Shown piece after piece: positions 27,020 to 36,560 of a DNA stretch of 64,000 bases. The notes beneath the pieces are model-generated. The model made no database searches and had not been told where the DNA came from. It was given only the letters and a program-made list of their open reading frames with translations. The translations under genes were made by a program, and so were the position numbers. This DNA comes from Streptomyces albus subsp. chlorinus (GTDB lineage Bacteria > Actinomycetota > Actinomycetes > Streptomycetales > Streptomycetaceae): contig NZ_VJOK01000001.1 in NCBI RefSeq assembly GCF_013302895.1, positions 1-64,000 of the forward strand, read 5' to 3'. Position 1 is the first letter of the stretch, and each line of letters begins with the position of its first letter.

Positions 27020-27248
27020 TGCTTCACCAGAGAAGCAAACGGCTCCGGGCGAGAGTGACGCGATCCGCCGCTTTCACGAGTCTGGCACGAACCGGGGGTC
27101 GTCAGACCGGATCGGACGTCTATGACTTTCACGGGGTGGATCACACGGTCTGTGCCGGCCTGCCAGGAGCGGGGAACAGCCAGTGCCTTCGGACGGAGTG
27201 TATCCATGAGTTCGTACAAAAAAGATGAGCTCGAGCGGGGTCGACTAC

Positions 27249-27758
27249 TCAACAGGTGGTGGGTTCGGTGCCGTTGTGGTGGCGGAGGTAGGCCAGGACA
27301 GTGCGGATCCGGCAGTGGCCGCTGTTGTCGGCTGACAGGCCGAGTTTGAGGAAGACACTGCCGATGTGTTTGTGGACGGCGTTGTCGGTGGTGCAAAGCC
27401 GCCGGGCGATGGTGGCGTTGTCGTGCCTTTCGGCCATCAGTGCCAGGACCTCACGTTCGCTGGAGGGGGCCGGGGGGGCGACGGGATCGCCGCGGATGGC
27501 GCGGAGCTGGGCGATGACGTCGGGGGCCATGGCGGTTCCGCCGGCGGCCACGCGGCGCAGTGCGTCGGTGAACTCTGCGATACGGCTCACTCGGTCCTTG
27601 AGGAGATAGGCGATGCCGCCGTGGGTATCGGTCCCGAGGCGGTCGGCGTATTCCCGCTCGACGTACTGGGACAGGACCAGGACGGGAGGCCCGGAGTGGT
27701 CGTGGCGGGCCGCTTCAGGTGGATTCGCCGTCGGTGTCGATGCTGGCGAAGCGGGCAC
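27249..27758 (-). pseudogene. NarL/LuxR-type response regulator, 5' truncated
   Basis: The reading frame keeps the C-terminal half of the receiver (VLVLSQYVEREYADRL, with YLLKDRV supplying the conserved Lys) and a LuxR helix-turn-helix (SEREVLALMAE, ATIARRLCTTDNAVHKHIGS, FLKLGLS). The first 70 or so residues, including the phospho-accepting aspartate, are not found; the upstream sequence is unrelated. It could make a DNA-binding fragment but not a normal switch. The HTH region is undamaged. Confidence 0.75.
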
Positions 27759-27865
27759 GGCCTGGGTGAAGTGCGGGCGGCTGTCAGGCAGTGCTCCGCC
27801 GCACCGCTGGGGTTCTCGGTGTCCCAGTCGGTGGTGCCGCGGTTACCGCAGCGGCGGCCGCTCGT

Positions 27866-28872
27866 GACCAATCCGGCTCCCCGTTACCAGCTCTCCTTCG
27901 GCAACACCGTTTCCGATCTCGGGTTCATCTTCGACGCGCTCGACACCTACGCGGAGAACTACCGGCAGCAGTCCGGCCTCCTGCACGATGGCAGTACGGG
28001 AGATCATGGTGAACAACGCCCGGGGCTGCGAGACAGGCTTCAGCGGTGCACGTATTGCTCAATCGCCGAGCGGAGTGACAACACAGGCGACCCGGCCGCC
28101 TTCTGGGAGACCGTCGACCGCTACCATCGCGAGTTCGGTATCAACCTCTTTTCGAGGTCGACGACAGCTTCATCGCCAGCCCTCGGTACGTGGATGCGCT
28201 CCTGGAGAGGATGCCCGACCGTAGCGGAAGGCTCTTCGCTGACGGCGACCTGGAGCTCATGGTCTACGCACGTGCGCTGGGCCTGACGAAGCGGGAACAA
28301 CGTCGACAAACTGAAGCGGCTCGGTGTGACCCGCGCCAACATCGGCCTGGATGCTACTGACCCGGAGATGCTGGAGGCCCAGCGGAAGAACAAGACCACT
28401 GAGGACAGGAACTTGGAGGCCACCTCACTGCTGAACGACGCAGGATTCGGTGCACGCCTCGTATATCGCCGGCGCCCCGGGCGAACCTCCGGAGACACTG
28501 GAACGAACGGTCGAGGGCATCCGCGGACCCTGGACCGGGTGCGCCTCTCCTCGGTGGAATTCTCCCGCTTCATCCCACTTCCCAGCAGCCCCCCGCCCGG
28601 GATCTCCTCGTCGACTACGAACAGCAACACCTCAAGAACTCGGCGGAGATCGACGCGTACCTCAAGCAGATCGGTGTCACCGTCTCTGTGACACTCCCGG
28701 GGAGATCCGCGACCGCTTCGCGGACCAGGACCCGTTCGACACCGACGAGCTGGGCGCCTTTGGGGCCGACCATCTCACGCACATCGGCGAGAAGTACGCC
28801 CTGGAGCGGATCAACGAGGTGGACAAACTCGTCACCAGCCATCATGTTCGTACCGGCATTGATGTCGGATGA
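27866..28872 (+). pseudogene. radical SAM protein (B12-binding type), multiply frameshifted
   Basis: Segments in shifting frames reconstruct a radical SAM enzyme: YQLSFGNTVSDLGFIFDAL, then CTYCSIAERSDNTGDPAAFW (the CxxC part of the cluster motif), DSFIASPRYVDALLERMPDR, KRLGVTRANIGLDATDPEML, HASYIAGAPGEPPETLERTV and DAYLKQIGVTVS. The last part has EIRDRFADQDPF and HLTHIGEKYALERINEVDKL. At least five frame changes occur. The first cysteine of the CxxxCxxC motif cannot be placed with confidence. Its original reaction is unknown. Confidence 0.7.
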
Positions 28873-28921
28873 CGATCCCGGGGAGAGCCTCCGGGACGAT
28901 CGGCCTGGAGAGGAGAAGCGC

Positions 28922-29569
28922 ATGCTCGGTGTCGACAATCCCGTCACCTACGCTCTGGGGGCTCTCCTCATTATTCTGCTGCCCGGGCCGAGCTCGCTGT
29001 TCGTGGTCTCAGTGGCGGCGAAGAACGGCGTGCGGGCCGGGTACCGGGCCGCGATCGGCCAGTTCACCGGCGAGACGTTGCTGATGCTGGCGACCGTGGC
29101 CGGGCTCGCGTCCCTGCTGCAGACCAACGACGTGGTCTTCTCGATCGTGAAGTTCGCCGGCGCCGGTTACCTCACCTGGATCGCCGTCGGAATGCTCCGC
29201 GCCGCGTACGGCATGTGGCGCGAACGCGACCGACAGACCGACCACGGTGGCGAACCGCTCGCCCCGAAGTCGCGCCTGTTTCGCCGCTCGCTGGTGATCA
29301 CCCTGCTGAACCCGAAGGCGATCCTGTTCTTCATCTCCTTCTTCGTGCAGTTCATCGACCCCGGGTACGCTTACCCCGCTCTGTCGTTCACTCTGCTTGT
29401 GGCGATCTACCAGGCGATCAGCATCGCCTACGTGTCCGTACTGATCTTCAGCGGCACGTACCTCGCCAACCAGTTCCGCCGCCGCAAGCGCCTGTCCGCA
29501 GGCATGACCACCACAGCCGGCGGCGTCTTCCTCGGCTTCGCGGCAAAGCTGGCTACCACCAGCAACTAG
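28922..29569 (+). CDS. LysE/RhtB-family amino-acid exporter
   Basis: 215 residues, about six membrane helices. The N-terminal family signature is ALLIILLPGPSSLFVVSVAA, followed by GYRAAIGQFTGETLLMLA; TLLNPKAILFFISFFVQF is the second signature helix, and LLVAIYQAISIAYVSVL follows. It probably exports leucine, lysine or threonine-like amino acids across the cytoplasmic membrane (LeuE-like by sequence pattern). ATG 28922 follows GAGAGGAGAAG. A strong terminator hairpin lies 24 bp after the stop. Confidence 0.92.
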   Translation: MLGVDNPVTYALGALLIILLPGPSSLFVVSVAAKNGVRAGYRAAIGQFTGETLLMLATVAGLASLLQTNDVVFSIVKFAGAGYLTWIAVGMLRAAYGMWRERDRQTDHGGEPLAPKSRLFRRSLVITLLNPKAILFFISFFVQFIDPGYAYPALSFTLLVAIYQAISIAYVSVLIFSGTYLANQFRRRKRLSAGMTTTAGGVFLGFAAKLATTSN

Positions 29570-29592
29570 CGGCTCAGGCACAACCTGGTGAG

Positions 29593-29630
29593 GGCGTTCG
29601 GACAGCTCCTTGGCGGGTTGTCCGAACGCC
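29593..29630 (+). terminator. intrinsic-type hairpin after the LysE exporter
   Basis: A perfect 12-bp stem GGCGTTCGGACA / TGTCCGAACGCC with a 14-base loop. No U-run follows, as is usual in Streptomyces. Confidence 0.85.
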
Positions 29631-29639
29631 TACCACGAC

Positions 29640-30360
29640 CCTGCCTCATCGCCGGGAACGCGCTCTGTATCGACCGCGTCAGTGCTCAGTTGCGACCGTC
29701 ATAGGGCTCGCTTCTATCTCTTGTGGGCACTGCAGAAGAGCCGCTGCGGGCTTGCGGGAGTGCCTCTTACCGTGTGACGGGACTCGGAAAGGGCCCCGCG
29801 CTGTCTGGGGCGCGTGTGGGAGCGGGAGTCTGAGCCGGAGGTCGTCGTTGCCGCTGAAGCAGACGGAGCAGGAGTGCCCCCACTGGTAGGAGGGCGTGCG
29901 GCCCTGCGCACCAGCAGAATCGGTCGGATATTTTTGTGGGGATGCCCCATCGCGGGCGACACAGGCGCTGCAGGAGTTGGTCGTGCCGGCGGGCTCAGGG
30001 GGGCCGTTCTGGCGTCGTTCTTCCGGCTGTCACTGAGGCTGGGTGTGGTCTTGATGAAGCCGGATTCCGGGGGGGGGAGGGGGACGGGTCCCGGGGACGC
30101 CCACAGCGGTCATAGACCGTTACTCTCGCACCAACGCTGGTGGTGCCGTTGCTCGACTTCCTCCCAGTCCTCTGCCAGCTGGTTGGGCAGAGCGAGCAGG
30201 AGGCTGGCCGCCCATCCAGGCTCTCTTCGGGGCAAGGCCATCAGTACCCCCATCGGCGCGGACGCCGATGGAGCGGCTCATGTCCTCAGTTCGAGGAAGC
30301 CGCGGACGCTGGCGGCGTCCGGCGGCGGACGAGTTGGGTGCGCAGGTCGGTCAGTTCGGC
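29640..30360 (+). other. stretch without a recognisable gene
   Basis: Open frames here have biased composition only. A run of nine G's is at about 30068-30076. I see no protein-like segment before the HAD fragment at 30365. Confidence 0.4.
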
Positions 30361-30364
30361 GCCA

Positions 30365-30525
30365 CCTCAGGCGGTCATGGTGGGCGACAGCCCCCGCGAC
30401 ATGACCGCCGCCCGCACCGCCCGGGTCCGGGCGGTAGCCGCCGCACGGGTGTGGTACCCAGCAGCCGCACTCCGGACCGCCGGCGCGCAGCATGTGCTCA
30501 CCCACCCCTCCACTCGGGCCGACCT
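30365..30525 (+). pseudogene. HAD-family hydrolase, C-terminal fragment
   Basis: VMVGDSPRDMTAARTARVRA matches motif IV and the following helix of HAD phosphatases (the GDSPxD motif), continued by GAQHVLTHPSTRADL. The catalytic N-terminus is missing. Confidence 0.6.
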
Positions 30526-30782
30526 CCAGCCGCCCGCACCCAATAACAGCATCCTTCCCCCTGGCCACAGTGGAACGGCACCACCCATGGGATGCCACCC
30601 CCGCTTTCGGAAGACCACCGTGCACACCGGGCCAGCACCTGGCGCCGAGTCGACCACCTGAGCGCAGCCCCCGCTGCCTGCCAGCCCGGCGTGACCTCTC
30701 TCCTCTCCCGCCCACCTCTTCCTGAAAACACTTACGTGATCTCACAGCCCTCTCCCGGTCGTCCGTCTTGGGATACCGTCCC

Positions 30783-30975
30783 CGCCGCCATATGGAGGCG
30801 ATCGAAGCGCGTCTCGGCGCCCCGGTCCGCCACGCGCCCACTCCCCCGGGCGGCTTCGGCCACCAGCTCGCCAGTGCCCTCACCCTCACCGACCGGCGCC
30901 GCGCCTTCGTCAAAGCCGCCCCCGGAAGGCAACTCCCTCACCGCAGCGAACCTGCACCAAGCCGAAGCCCTGCCC
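30783..30975 (+). pseudogene. aminoglycoside phosphotransferase-family N-terminal fragment
   Basis: MEAIEARLGAPVRHAPTPPG, then ASALTLTDRRRAFVKAAPG, resembles the N-lobe of APH/ChoK kinases, with the ATP-binding lysine in FVKA. A frameshift near 30930 leads to SLTAANLHQAEAL. The catalytic lobe is absent. Confidence 0.55.
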
Positions 30976-31039
30976 TGCCCTGCCCTGTCCTGCCTGCGGC
31001 GCAGCTCCACCGGCCCGTCCCTGGTGTACTTCTCCATGC

Positions 31040-31250
31040 TGCTCTCCTCCCCTTCCTGGTGGCGGCGGCCGAAGAAGCGGACGGAGGTGGCGTCCTCGTA
31101 CTGACCCCACTGGCTGCCCAAAACGGTCAGCCAGCCCTCCCACACATCCGCCAGTGCTTCATCGTCCTGGGCGACCCACGCCGCCCGCGATCCCGTCCCA
31201 GCGGCGGGTCCGCAGCCGCCGGAACCCGGCCACATCGGTGGCGATGACCC
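31040..31250 (-). repeat. diverged repeat, copy B
   Basis: Counterpart of 17355-17560. On the minus strand it encodes RKRVIATDVAGFRRLRTRRWD and, in another frame, AQDDEALADVW and QYEDATSVRFFGRR. Upstream on the same strand (31260-31500) homology to something longer may continue as LLTRLNARGGTWVEIQPLG. The gene is not recognised and is broken. Confidence 0.55.
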
Positions 31251-31544
31251 GCTTACGAGGCTCGGCGACACGGGACTGGCCCAGCGGCTGGATCTCCACC
31301 CAGGTCCCACCACGGGCATTCAGGCGCGTCAGCAGGTGACGGGACACGTTGCGGCGGCGGTAGGCGCGGGAGGCCGCGTCGATACGGGTGAGCTTGTCCC
31401 GCGAGAGGACTGCCTGTGCTGCAGCCACCGGCCCGGCACGCCCCGGACCACCGAGATAGCCGCATCTCGCATCGCCTGATACCCGGCGGCCGAGTTGGTT
31501 CAGGTAGTTCAGCCGAGCGTGCAGCCCCCGGCGGGAGGTGATCG

Positions 31545-31835
31545 GGCAGGGATGCCGCCTTCCGGGACGACCTGGCCAACGCCCAGGCCCGCAACAGCCG
31601 ACTGGCCGCCCGCGTTCAACAGCTGGAGAAGCGACTGTCGCAGGCTCTGGAAGCTCAAGCATGCAGGAGTTCAGGTTCGGAGCCCCAGCGGACCTCGACG
31701 AGCTTCAGCCGGCTAGTCACGAGGCCGGAGCAGCAAAACGTCGAGCTGACGGCGGCATTTAAAGAGGCTCGGTCCGACTTCGATGCCAGTCGAGAGGAGG
31801 CCAACCGGACCTGCCGAGAGCCTTGAACCAACGCG
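31545..31835 (+). pseudogene. DUF6262-type integrase accessory protein, C-terminal remnant
   Basis: DAAFRDDLANAQARNSRLAA, then RVQQLEKRLSQAL, then (after shifts) LTAAF-EARSDFDASREEANRTC. This coiled-coil order matches the small third ORF that accompanies paired tyrosine recombinases in Tn554-like integrative elements. The recombinase genes themselves are not present, so this is a scar of an excised or decayed element. Confidence 0.55.
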
Positions 31836-31912
31836 GTTGATCTGCGATGCCCCACCGTGGACAGGGGCCTGTAGCCGCCGCGGCACGACGGCTGTCGCGG
31901 CGGCGGCCCGGT

Positions 31913-32548
31913 TCACGCCGTCTCAACGCCTACATGAGTGCGGTGATGACGAGGCTCATCGACTTCGTCGAGCAAGGCGATTGCGAAGTCGTGGTAAGAG
32001 ATGCGGCTGGCAGCGTTGGCGGAAGCGGTGGAGTAGCGCCCAGAGCGCGTCCCGTCATGATCGAAGTCGCCCGCTGGGCTGACGATCAGCCAGTCCAGCG
32101 TAGTGGTCGAGGTGCGCAGCACACCTGCCCCGGCCGCATGAGCTAGGCAAAAGGGGCCGTACTCCGGCGGGAAGCCTGGGCTGTCCATCAGCACTGTCCC
32201 GTCGGCGGTCTCCAGAACGGCTGCCAGGCCGACTACGACCAGGCGACCCACGCCGGCCTTCGGCAGCCCGTCCAGGAGGGCTTGGGTAGCGGTTTTGAAG
32301 AACATGTCAGCCTGGACGGCAGGGTCGTAGGCAGCCATGATCGCAGCGTCATGACCGTTCGCGAGGTCCGCAACGGAGTCGGCGTCAGTGGCATCACCGG
32401 CGAGCAGGCGGACTCCCGGCCCTTCGAGATCTCGGTACCTGCCCGGATCCCGAACGACCGCGGTGACATGGTGCCCGCGCTGGACCGCCTCGCCAACAGC
32501 TGCCCGTCCAGCGCGACCACCTGCGCCGAAAACAATGATCTTTCCCAT
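31913..32548 (-). CDS. NmrA-like NAD(P)-binding reductase
   Basis: 211 residues, atypical SDR. The nucleotide-binding motif GAGGRAGRAAV lies at the N-terminus (IIVFGAGG), followed by VTAVVRDPGR, RLLAGDATDADSVADL and VGRLVVVGLA, then LDWLIVSPAGDF in the substrate lobe. GAGG lies 7 bases before ATG 32548. No catalytic Tyr-Lys pair of the classical type is obvious, as in NmrA/YhfK-type proteins. Divergent from an HxlR regulator 97 bp away, a combination typical of quinone or aldehyde-responsive pairs (YodB-like), which suggests a redox-stress role. Confidence 0.88.
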   Translation of the reverse strand: MGKIIVFGAGGRAGRAAVGEAVQRGHHVTAVVRDPGRYRDLEGPGVRLLAGDATDADSVADLANGHDAAIMAAYDPAVQADMFFKTATQALLDGLPKAGVGRLVVVGLAAVLETADGTVLMDSPGFPPEYGPFCLAHAAGAGVLRTSTTTLDWLIVSPAGDFDHDGTRSGRYSTASANAASRISYHDFAIALLDEVDEPRHHRTHVGVETA

Positions 32549-32645
32549 GCGGCTACCTCGCTTCGTCTCAATAAGCTCTGCCTGCTGACTCGGAAAGTAG
32601 CCGGAGCCATGGTTACCTCCTGGATACCGAACTACCGTGGCCCCT

Positions 32646-33023
32646 ATGACGAAGCCTCTGGACCCGGACATGTTCGACCCACTCTGCCCTTCTGAACTGA
32701 TGCCGATCCGCGTGGGCGACAAGTGGGCCGGAATGATCATCCAGTGCCTTGAAGACGGCCCACGACGGTTCTCCGAACTGCGAGTGCCGCTGCGGAACAT
32801 CACGCCGAAGGTTCTCACCCAGTCACTCCGGGCCCTGGAACGTGACGGCTACGTCATCCGCACCGTCCATGCCGGACCGTCCCGCCATGTCGAATACGAA
32901 CTGACCTCGCTCGGCAGGAGCCTCCTCGACCTACTGGACGTGATCCGCGCGTGGGCCGAAACTCACTTGGACGAGCTCATTGACGCCCGCGAGGCAGCAG
33001 GGCGTGTCACAGCCACTGACTGA
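32646..33023 (+). CDS. HxlR-family transcriptional regulator
   Basis: 125 residues with the HxlR winged helix: VGDKWAGMIIQCLEDGPRRF, SELRVPLRNITPKVLTQSLR, ALERDGYVIRTV and VEYELTSLGRSL. A single Cys is at the domain start (LCPSE, near 14), positioned like the redox-sensing cysteine of YodB/HypR regulators, and a second is in IQCLED. ATG 32646 is preferred; GTG 32637 is possible. It probably represses the divergent NmrA-type reductase and senses thiol-reactive compounds (inference from the family). Confidence 0.9.
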   Translation: MTKPLDPDMFDPLCPSELMPIRVGDKWAGMIIQCLEDGPRRFSELRVPLRNITPKVLTQSLRALERDGYVIRTVHAGPSRHVEYELTSLGRSLLDLLDVIRAWAETHLDELIDAREAAGRVTATD

Positions 33024-33157
33024 CGCACCGGGCCTCGTGAACGACAATCAGCGCCACACCTGTTGGACCCGCTACGCTCATCCCACCTGACGCTGAGCTG
33101 CATAAAGCGCTCTCCACGCGCCTCGCGCCATCTGGTTATCCCCAGAGAAGGCGGCGT

Positions 33158-33962
33158 GTGACCTCGGCTGGTGCGCCCTGGCGGGACGTGCCCGAGCGGT
33201 ACGGCCACTGGCAGACCGTCTACAGGCTGTTGCGGCGTCTACGGGCTGTTTCGTCGCTGGCGGCGGGATGGCGCACCTGGCTTCGCAACATCGAGCAACT
33301 GCAGGCCCGGGCGGGCGCCGATGGGCTGATCACCTGGGATGTCTCGGTGGACTCCACCAGCGTGCGCGCCACCAGCATGCGGCGGGCGCCCGTAAAAGGG
33401 GGATGTGCAGGTCGAGGCGCCCGGTGGGGTCTTTGCCGAGCCGGCCGACCAGGGGCTGGGGCGCTCGCGGGGCGGTGACCGCCAAGCTGCAACCTGGCGG
33501 TTGAACAGACCCAGAAGCCGATGTCCCTGGTGACCACGGCCGGACAGCGCAGTGACTCACCGCAATTCCAGTTGGTCCTGGAGGGCATCCGAGTGCCCCG
33601 GCTGGGGCCGGGCCGCCCGCGAACCCGGCCGGAGAAGGTCCGCGCCGACAAGGCCTACGGCCCCCCGCCAACCGCGCCTGTCTGCGTCGCCGGAGTATCC
33701 GCTGCACGATGACGTGAATGCCTCGGATGTCTCTGATACTTCGTTCCCGAAGAAGCGCGACCAGGTCGCCCATCGCGCAAAGCGCGGCTCCCGCGGCGGT
33801 CGGCCGCCGAAGTTCGATCCGGCCGACTGCAAAGAGCGCTATGCGGTCGAGTGCGGCATCAACCGTCTCAAGCGCCACCGCGCGGTGGCCCCGAGATACG
33901 GCCAGCACGCCGTCCGCTACGAGGCGACCGTGCTGGTAGCAGTCCTCGACGAGTGGCTGTGA
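33158..33962 (+). pseudogene. IS5-family transposase, frameshifted
   Basis: Fragments in order: GAPWRDVPERYGHWQTVY, GADGLITWDVSVDSTSVRA (first catalytic Asp), EQTQKPMSLVTTAGQRSDSP, RTRPEKVRADKAYG, KRGSRGGRPPKFDPADCKER and YAVECGINRLKRHRAVAPRY (the Glu motif), ending VLDEWL at 33962. Several frame changes, and the 5' end is missing. The element end overlaps the 3' end of the neighbouring MerR gene by 46 bp. Confidence 0.8.
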
Positions 33963-34312
33963 GCCGCCCCGCCGCGGTTGTCGGCGGCTGTGATGAGCTG
34001 GTCGAGTTGGTGCAGTGTGTGGATCATTTCCTCCACCCTGTCCGCGAGGCGGTCGCGTTCGGCGCGCAGCGTGCGGCGCTGGGTGGCGGTGATGCGCCCG
34101 TTGTTCACGCAGGGCAGCAATGTCGCGATGGTACGGCTGTTGAGGCCGGCCGCGTAGAACTGCTGGAAAAGGCGTACCACCTCGATGGTGTCCTCGGTGT
34201 AGCGGCGCTGTCCCGAGGGTGTGCGCTCCGGGCTGAGTAGACCTTGTTCCTCGTAGTAGCGCAACGCGCGCACGCTCACGCCGGCCCGCCGCGCAAGCTC
34301 TCCGATCTTCAT
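33917..34312 (-). CDS. MerR-family transcriptional regulator
   Basis: 131 residues. MKIGELARRAGVSVRALRYY opens the winged helix, with EEQGLLSPERTPSGQRRY after it, then the dimerisation helix ERDRLADRVEEMIHTLHQL. Paralogue of the MerR at 1506-1904. The last 18 residues (AHSHSSRTATSTVAS end) run into the IS5 remnant and are probably not original. Divergent from its SDR target, with the shared MerR-type promoter at 34335-34366. ATG 34312 fits the family N-terminus. Confidence 0.88.
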   Translation of the reverse strand: MKIGELARRAGVSVRALRYYEEQGLLSPERTPSGQRRYTEDTIEVVRLFQQFYAAGLNSRTIATLLPCVNNGRITATQRRTLRAERDRLADRVEEMIHTLHQLDQLITAADNRGGAAHSHSSRTATSTVAS

Positions 34313-34334
34313 CCCCCGTTTTCCCTTCCCGCGC

Positions 34335-34366
34335 TTGACTCTCACGTTGGCGTGAGGTTTTAGCGT
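34335..34366 (+). promoter_or_regulatory. MerR-type promoter with 20-bp spacer
   Basis: -35 TTGACT (34335-34340), a 20-bp spacer containing CTCACG-TTGG-CGTGAG (34341-34356), and -10 TAGCGT (34361-34366). The -10 and spacing equal those of the promoter at 1442-1473. The SDR start codon lies only 7 bases after the -10, predicting a leaderless mRNA. Confidence 0.8.
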
Positions 34367-34373
34367 AGCGGGC

Positions 34374-35099
34374 ATGGACATTCGAAACGAGATAGCGCTG
34401 GTCACAGGCGCGAACCGTGGTATCGGGCACAGCTTCGTCACCGAGTTGCGGCGCCGGGGTGTGAAAAAGGTCTATGCGGCCGCCCGTCGGCCCGAGACCG
34501 CCCCCGAGATGCCTGGTGTCGTCCCGCTGATGCTGGACGTCACCGATGACGCGTCCGTGACCCGGGCCGCAGCCATGGCCGACGACACGACACTGCTCGT
34601 GAACAACGCCGGGGTGTCGACCTTCGCCCGGCTCACCGACGGCGCGGAGGAGGATATCCGGCTGGAGATGGAGACCAACTTCTTCGGCACCCTGCGCATG
34701 GTGCGTGCCTTCGCGCCGGTCTTGAGCGCCAATGGCGGCGGTGCCGTGCTGAATGTGCTGTCGGTCATGGCGTGGATGGCGCACGAGCACTCCAACAGCT
34801 ACGGGGCGTCCAAGGCCGCGGCCTGGGCTCTGACCAACGGGATCCGGTACGAACTTGCTGATCAGGGCACTCAGGTCACGGCGCTGGCCATGGCAAGCGT
34901 CGACACCGACATGATGGCCGGCATCGAGGACGAGAAGTCGGACCCCGATTTGATCTCCAAAGCGGCGCTGGACGGCCTTGAGGCCGGTTCCCTCGAAGTA
35001 CTGGCCGACGGGCGGACGGCCCAGTGGAAGTCCCGGCTCGGTGAGGACCCGGCCGTTCTGTATCCGCAGCTGTCCGCGCATAGCGCGGCCACGCCGTGA
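34374..35099 (+). CDS. SDR-family oxidoreductase
   Basis: 241 residues, classical SDR: TGANRGIG, TLLVNNAGVS, NVLSVMAW and YGASKAAAW (Ser-Tyr-Lys), then DTDMMAG. Close paralogue of 673-1389 in both sequence and regulatory set-up. No Shine-Dalgarno is visible before ATG 34374, and the promoter -10 ends 7 bases upstream, so translation is probably leaderless. Function likely detoxification of a small carbonyl compound sensed through the MerR partner; substrate unknown. Confidence 0.9.
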   Translation: MDIRNEIALVTGANRGIGHSFVTELRRRGVKKVYAAARRPETAPEMPGVVPLMLDVTDDASVTRAAAMADDTTLLVNNAGVSTFARLTDGAEEDIRLEMETNFFGTLRMVRAFAPVLSANGGGAVLNVLSVMAWMAHEHSNSYGASKAAAWALTNGIRYELADQGTQVTALAMASVDTDMMAGIEDEKSDPDLISKAALDGLEAGSLEVLADGRTAQWKSRLGEDPAVLYPQLSAHSAATP

Positions 35100-35732
35100 G
35101 CTGACCAGCCGGGACGGATGTGGATGCCCTCACCCACGGTCCCGGACGCGGCACCATTCCTCAAGCGCGCTTTCGCAACAGGCCCCATGGGTACGAGCGC
35201 CGAACCACCGCGGCGCCCGGCTGCTGGGTCCGAACTGGCCCGTCTCCGTCAAGGTTCGCGCCTTCGGCCGGCCTTGTGCACTCCAGCCGGTGACATCCGT
35301 GCAACCCTGCCGGGCGCTGGTCCGGTCGTGGAGGGTGAGGGTGTTTGTGTCCAGGGCGGCGTCGGTGACGCGAGCGATGAGCAGCCGGGGCATCGAGGCA
35401 GCAGTGAAGCAGGCCGTGACCGGTTGGGCCGTCAGGTGCGGGTGAGCAGTGCCGGCCTGGAGGCGGCAGAGGTCGCCGAGGCAGTAGAGGGGCACGGTGA
35501 GGCTTCGCGGAGGCGTTGCCAGCCGCTGCGGAGGTGCCGGATGGCTCCAGGTAGCCGACGCGGTGAAGGTGCCTGGCGTTGGTCTCGTGCTCGGCCAGCA
35601 GCTCTGCCGTCTCGGCGCGCTGGAGCCACTGGCCGAGGCGGCCGGCGGCTCCGGGCAGCGGCGGAGCCGGTGGACGCCCCCAGATCGCGGCCGTCGTAGG
35701 CAGGGTGGCCTTTTTCCGTAAGGCTGATGGGT
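35100..35732 (-). other. stretch without a confident gene
   Basis: A protein-like minus-strand piece, AETAELLAEHETNARHLHRV, is visible near 35560-35630 but is not attached to an identifiable gene. The remaining open frames have biased composition only. Confidence 0.35.
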
Positions 35733-36512
35733 TCAGCGCTGGCGGGTGGGGCGTACGACGATCTCGTTGACATCGACGTCGGGCGGCTGCGCGAGGGCGT
35801 AGGAGACCGCGCCGGCGATGGCGTCGGGTCCGATGGCGTGGGCGCGGTAGGCGCGCATGGCCTCGGCGGCGCCGGCCTCGGTGATGGTGTCGGCGAGTTC
35901 GGACTCGACCACGCCGGAAGAGATGGTCGTGACCCGGATCGAGGGGGCCGACTCCTGGCGCAGGCCCTCGGTGATCGCCCAGGCCGCGTACTTGGTGCCG
36001 CAGTAGACGGCGCCGGTGGGCACGACCTGGTGGGCGCCGATGCTCGCGACCGTGACGAAGTGCCCCGAGTCCTGCTCAGTGAATACGGGCAGTGCCGCGG
36101 CGATGCCGTGCAGCAGGCCGCGGACGTTCACGTCGATCATCCGGTCCCACTCCTCGACGAGCAGGGAGTCCAGCCGCGACAGGGGCATGACGCCGGCGTT
36201 GTTGACGAGGACATCGACGCGACCGTGACGGTCGCGGGCGGACTGTACGAAGGCCGCGACGCCGGCGCGGTCCGTCACATCCAGCCGTACCGGCTGCAGG
36301 CCGCCGCCCGAGCGGGCGGCGGCCCCGGCCGTCTGCTCAACCAGCCTCCGCAGGTGGCCTGTGCGGCGCGCACCGGCCACCACCTGGTGTCCCTCCGCTA
36401 CAAGCTGTGCGGCGACGGCCGCACCGATGCCGCTGCTGGCACCGGTGACGAGGACGACCTTGCGGCCGGCCGGCCCGACGTGTCCGGAATGCTGTTCGAG
36501 TTGTGTGGTCAT
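35733..36512 (-). CDS. SDR-family oxidoreductase
   Basis: 259 residues. TGASSGIG near residue 24, VLVNNAGVMPLSRL near 100, and active site VASIGAH with YCGTKYA. The C-terminus PDVDVNEIVVRPTRQ is typical of the YdfG/SDR group of ketoreductases. ATG 36512 lacks a clear ribosome site but starts the conserved region; the longer frame is the regulator's shadow. Divergent from an XRE/MmyB regulator, the same arrangement as 2595-4326. Substrate unknown. Confidence 0.9.
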   Translation of the reverse strand: MTTQLEQHSGHVGPAGRKVVLVTGASSGIGAAVAAQLVAEGHQVVAGARRTGHLRRLVEQTAGAAARSGGGLQPVRLDVTDRAGVAAFVQSARDRHGRVDVLVNNAGVMPLSRLDSLLVEEWDRMIDVNVRGLLHGIAAALPVFTEQDSGHFVTVASIGAHQVVPTGAVYCGTKYAAWAITEGLRQESAPSIRVTTISSGVVESELADTITEAGAAEAMRAYRAHAIGPDAIAGAVSYALAQPPDVDVNEIVVRPTRQR

Positions 36513-36560
36513 GGGATCGAGGCTGGTCCTGCCGGACCGCGCGCGGGAGAGGCGGCGTTC

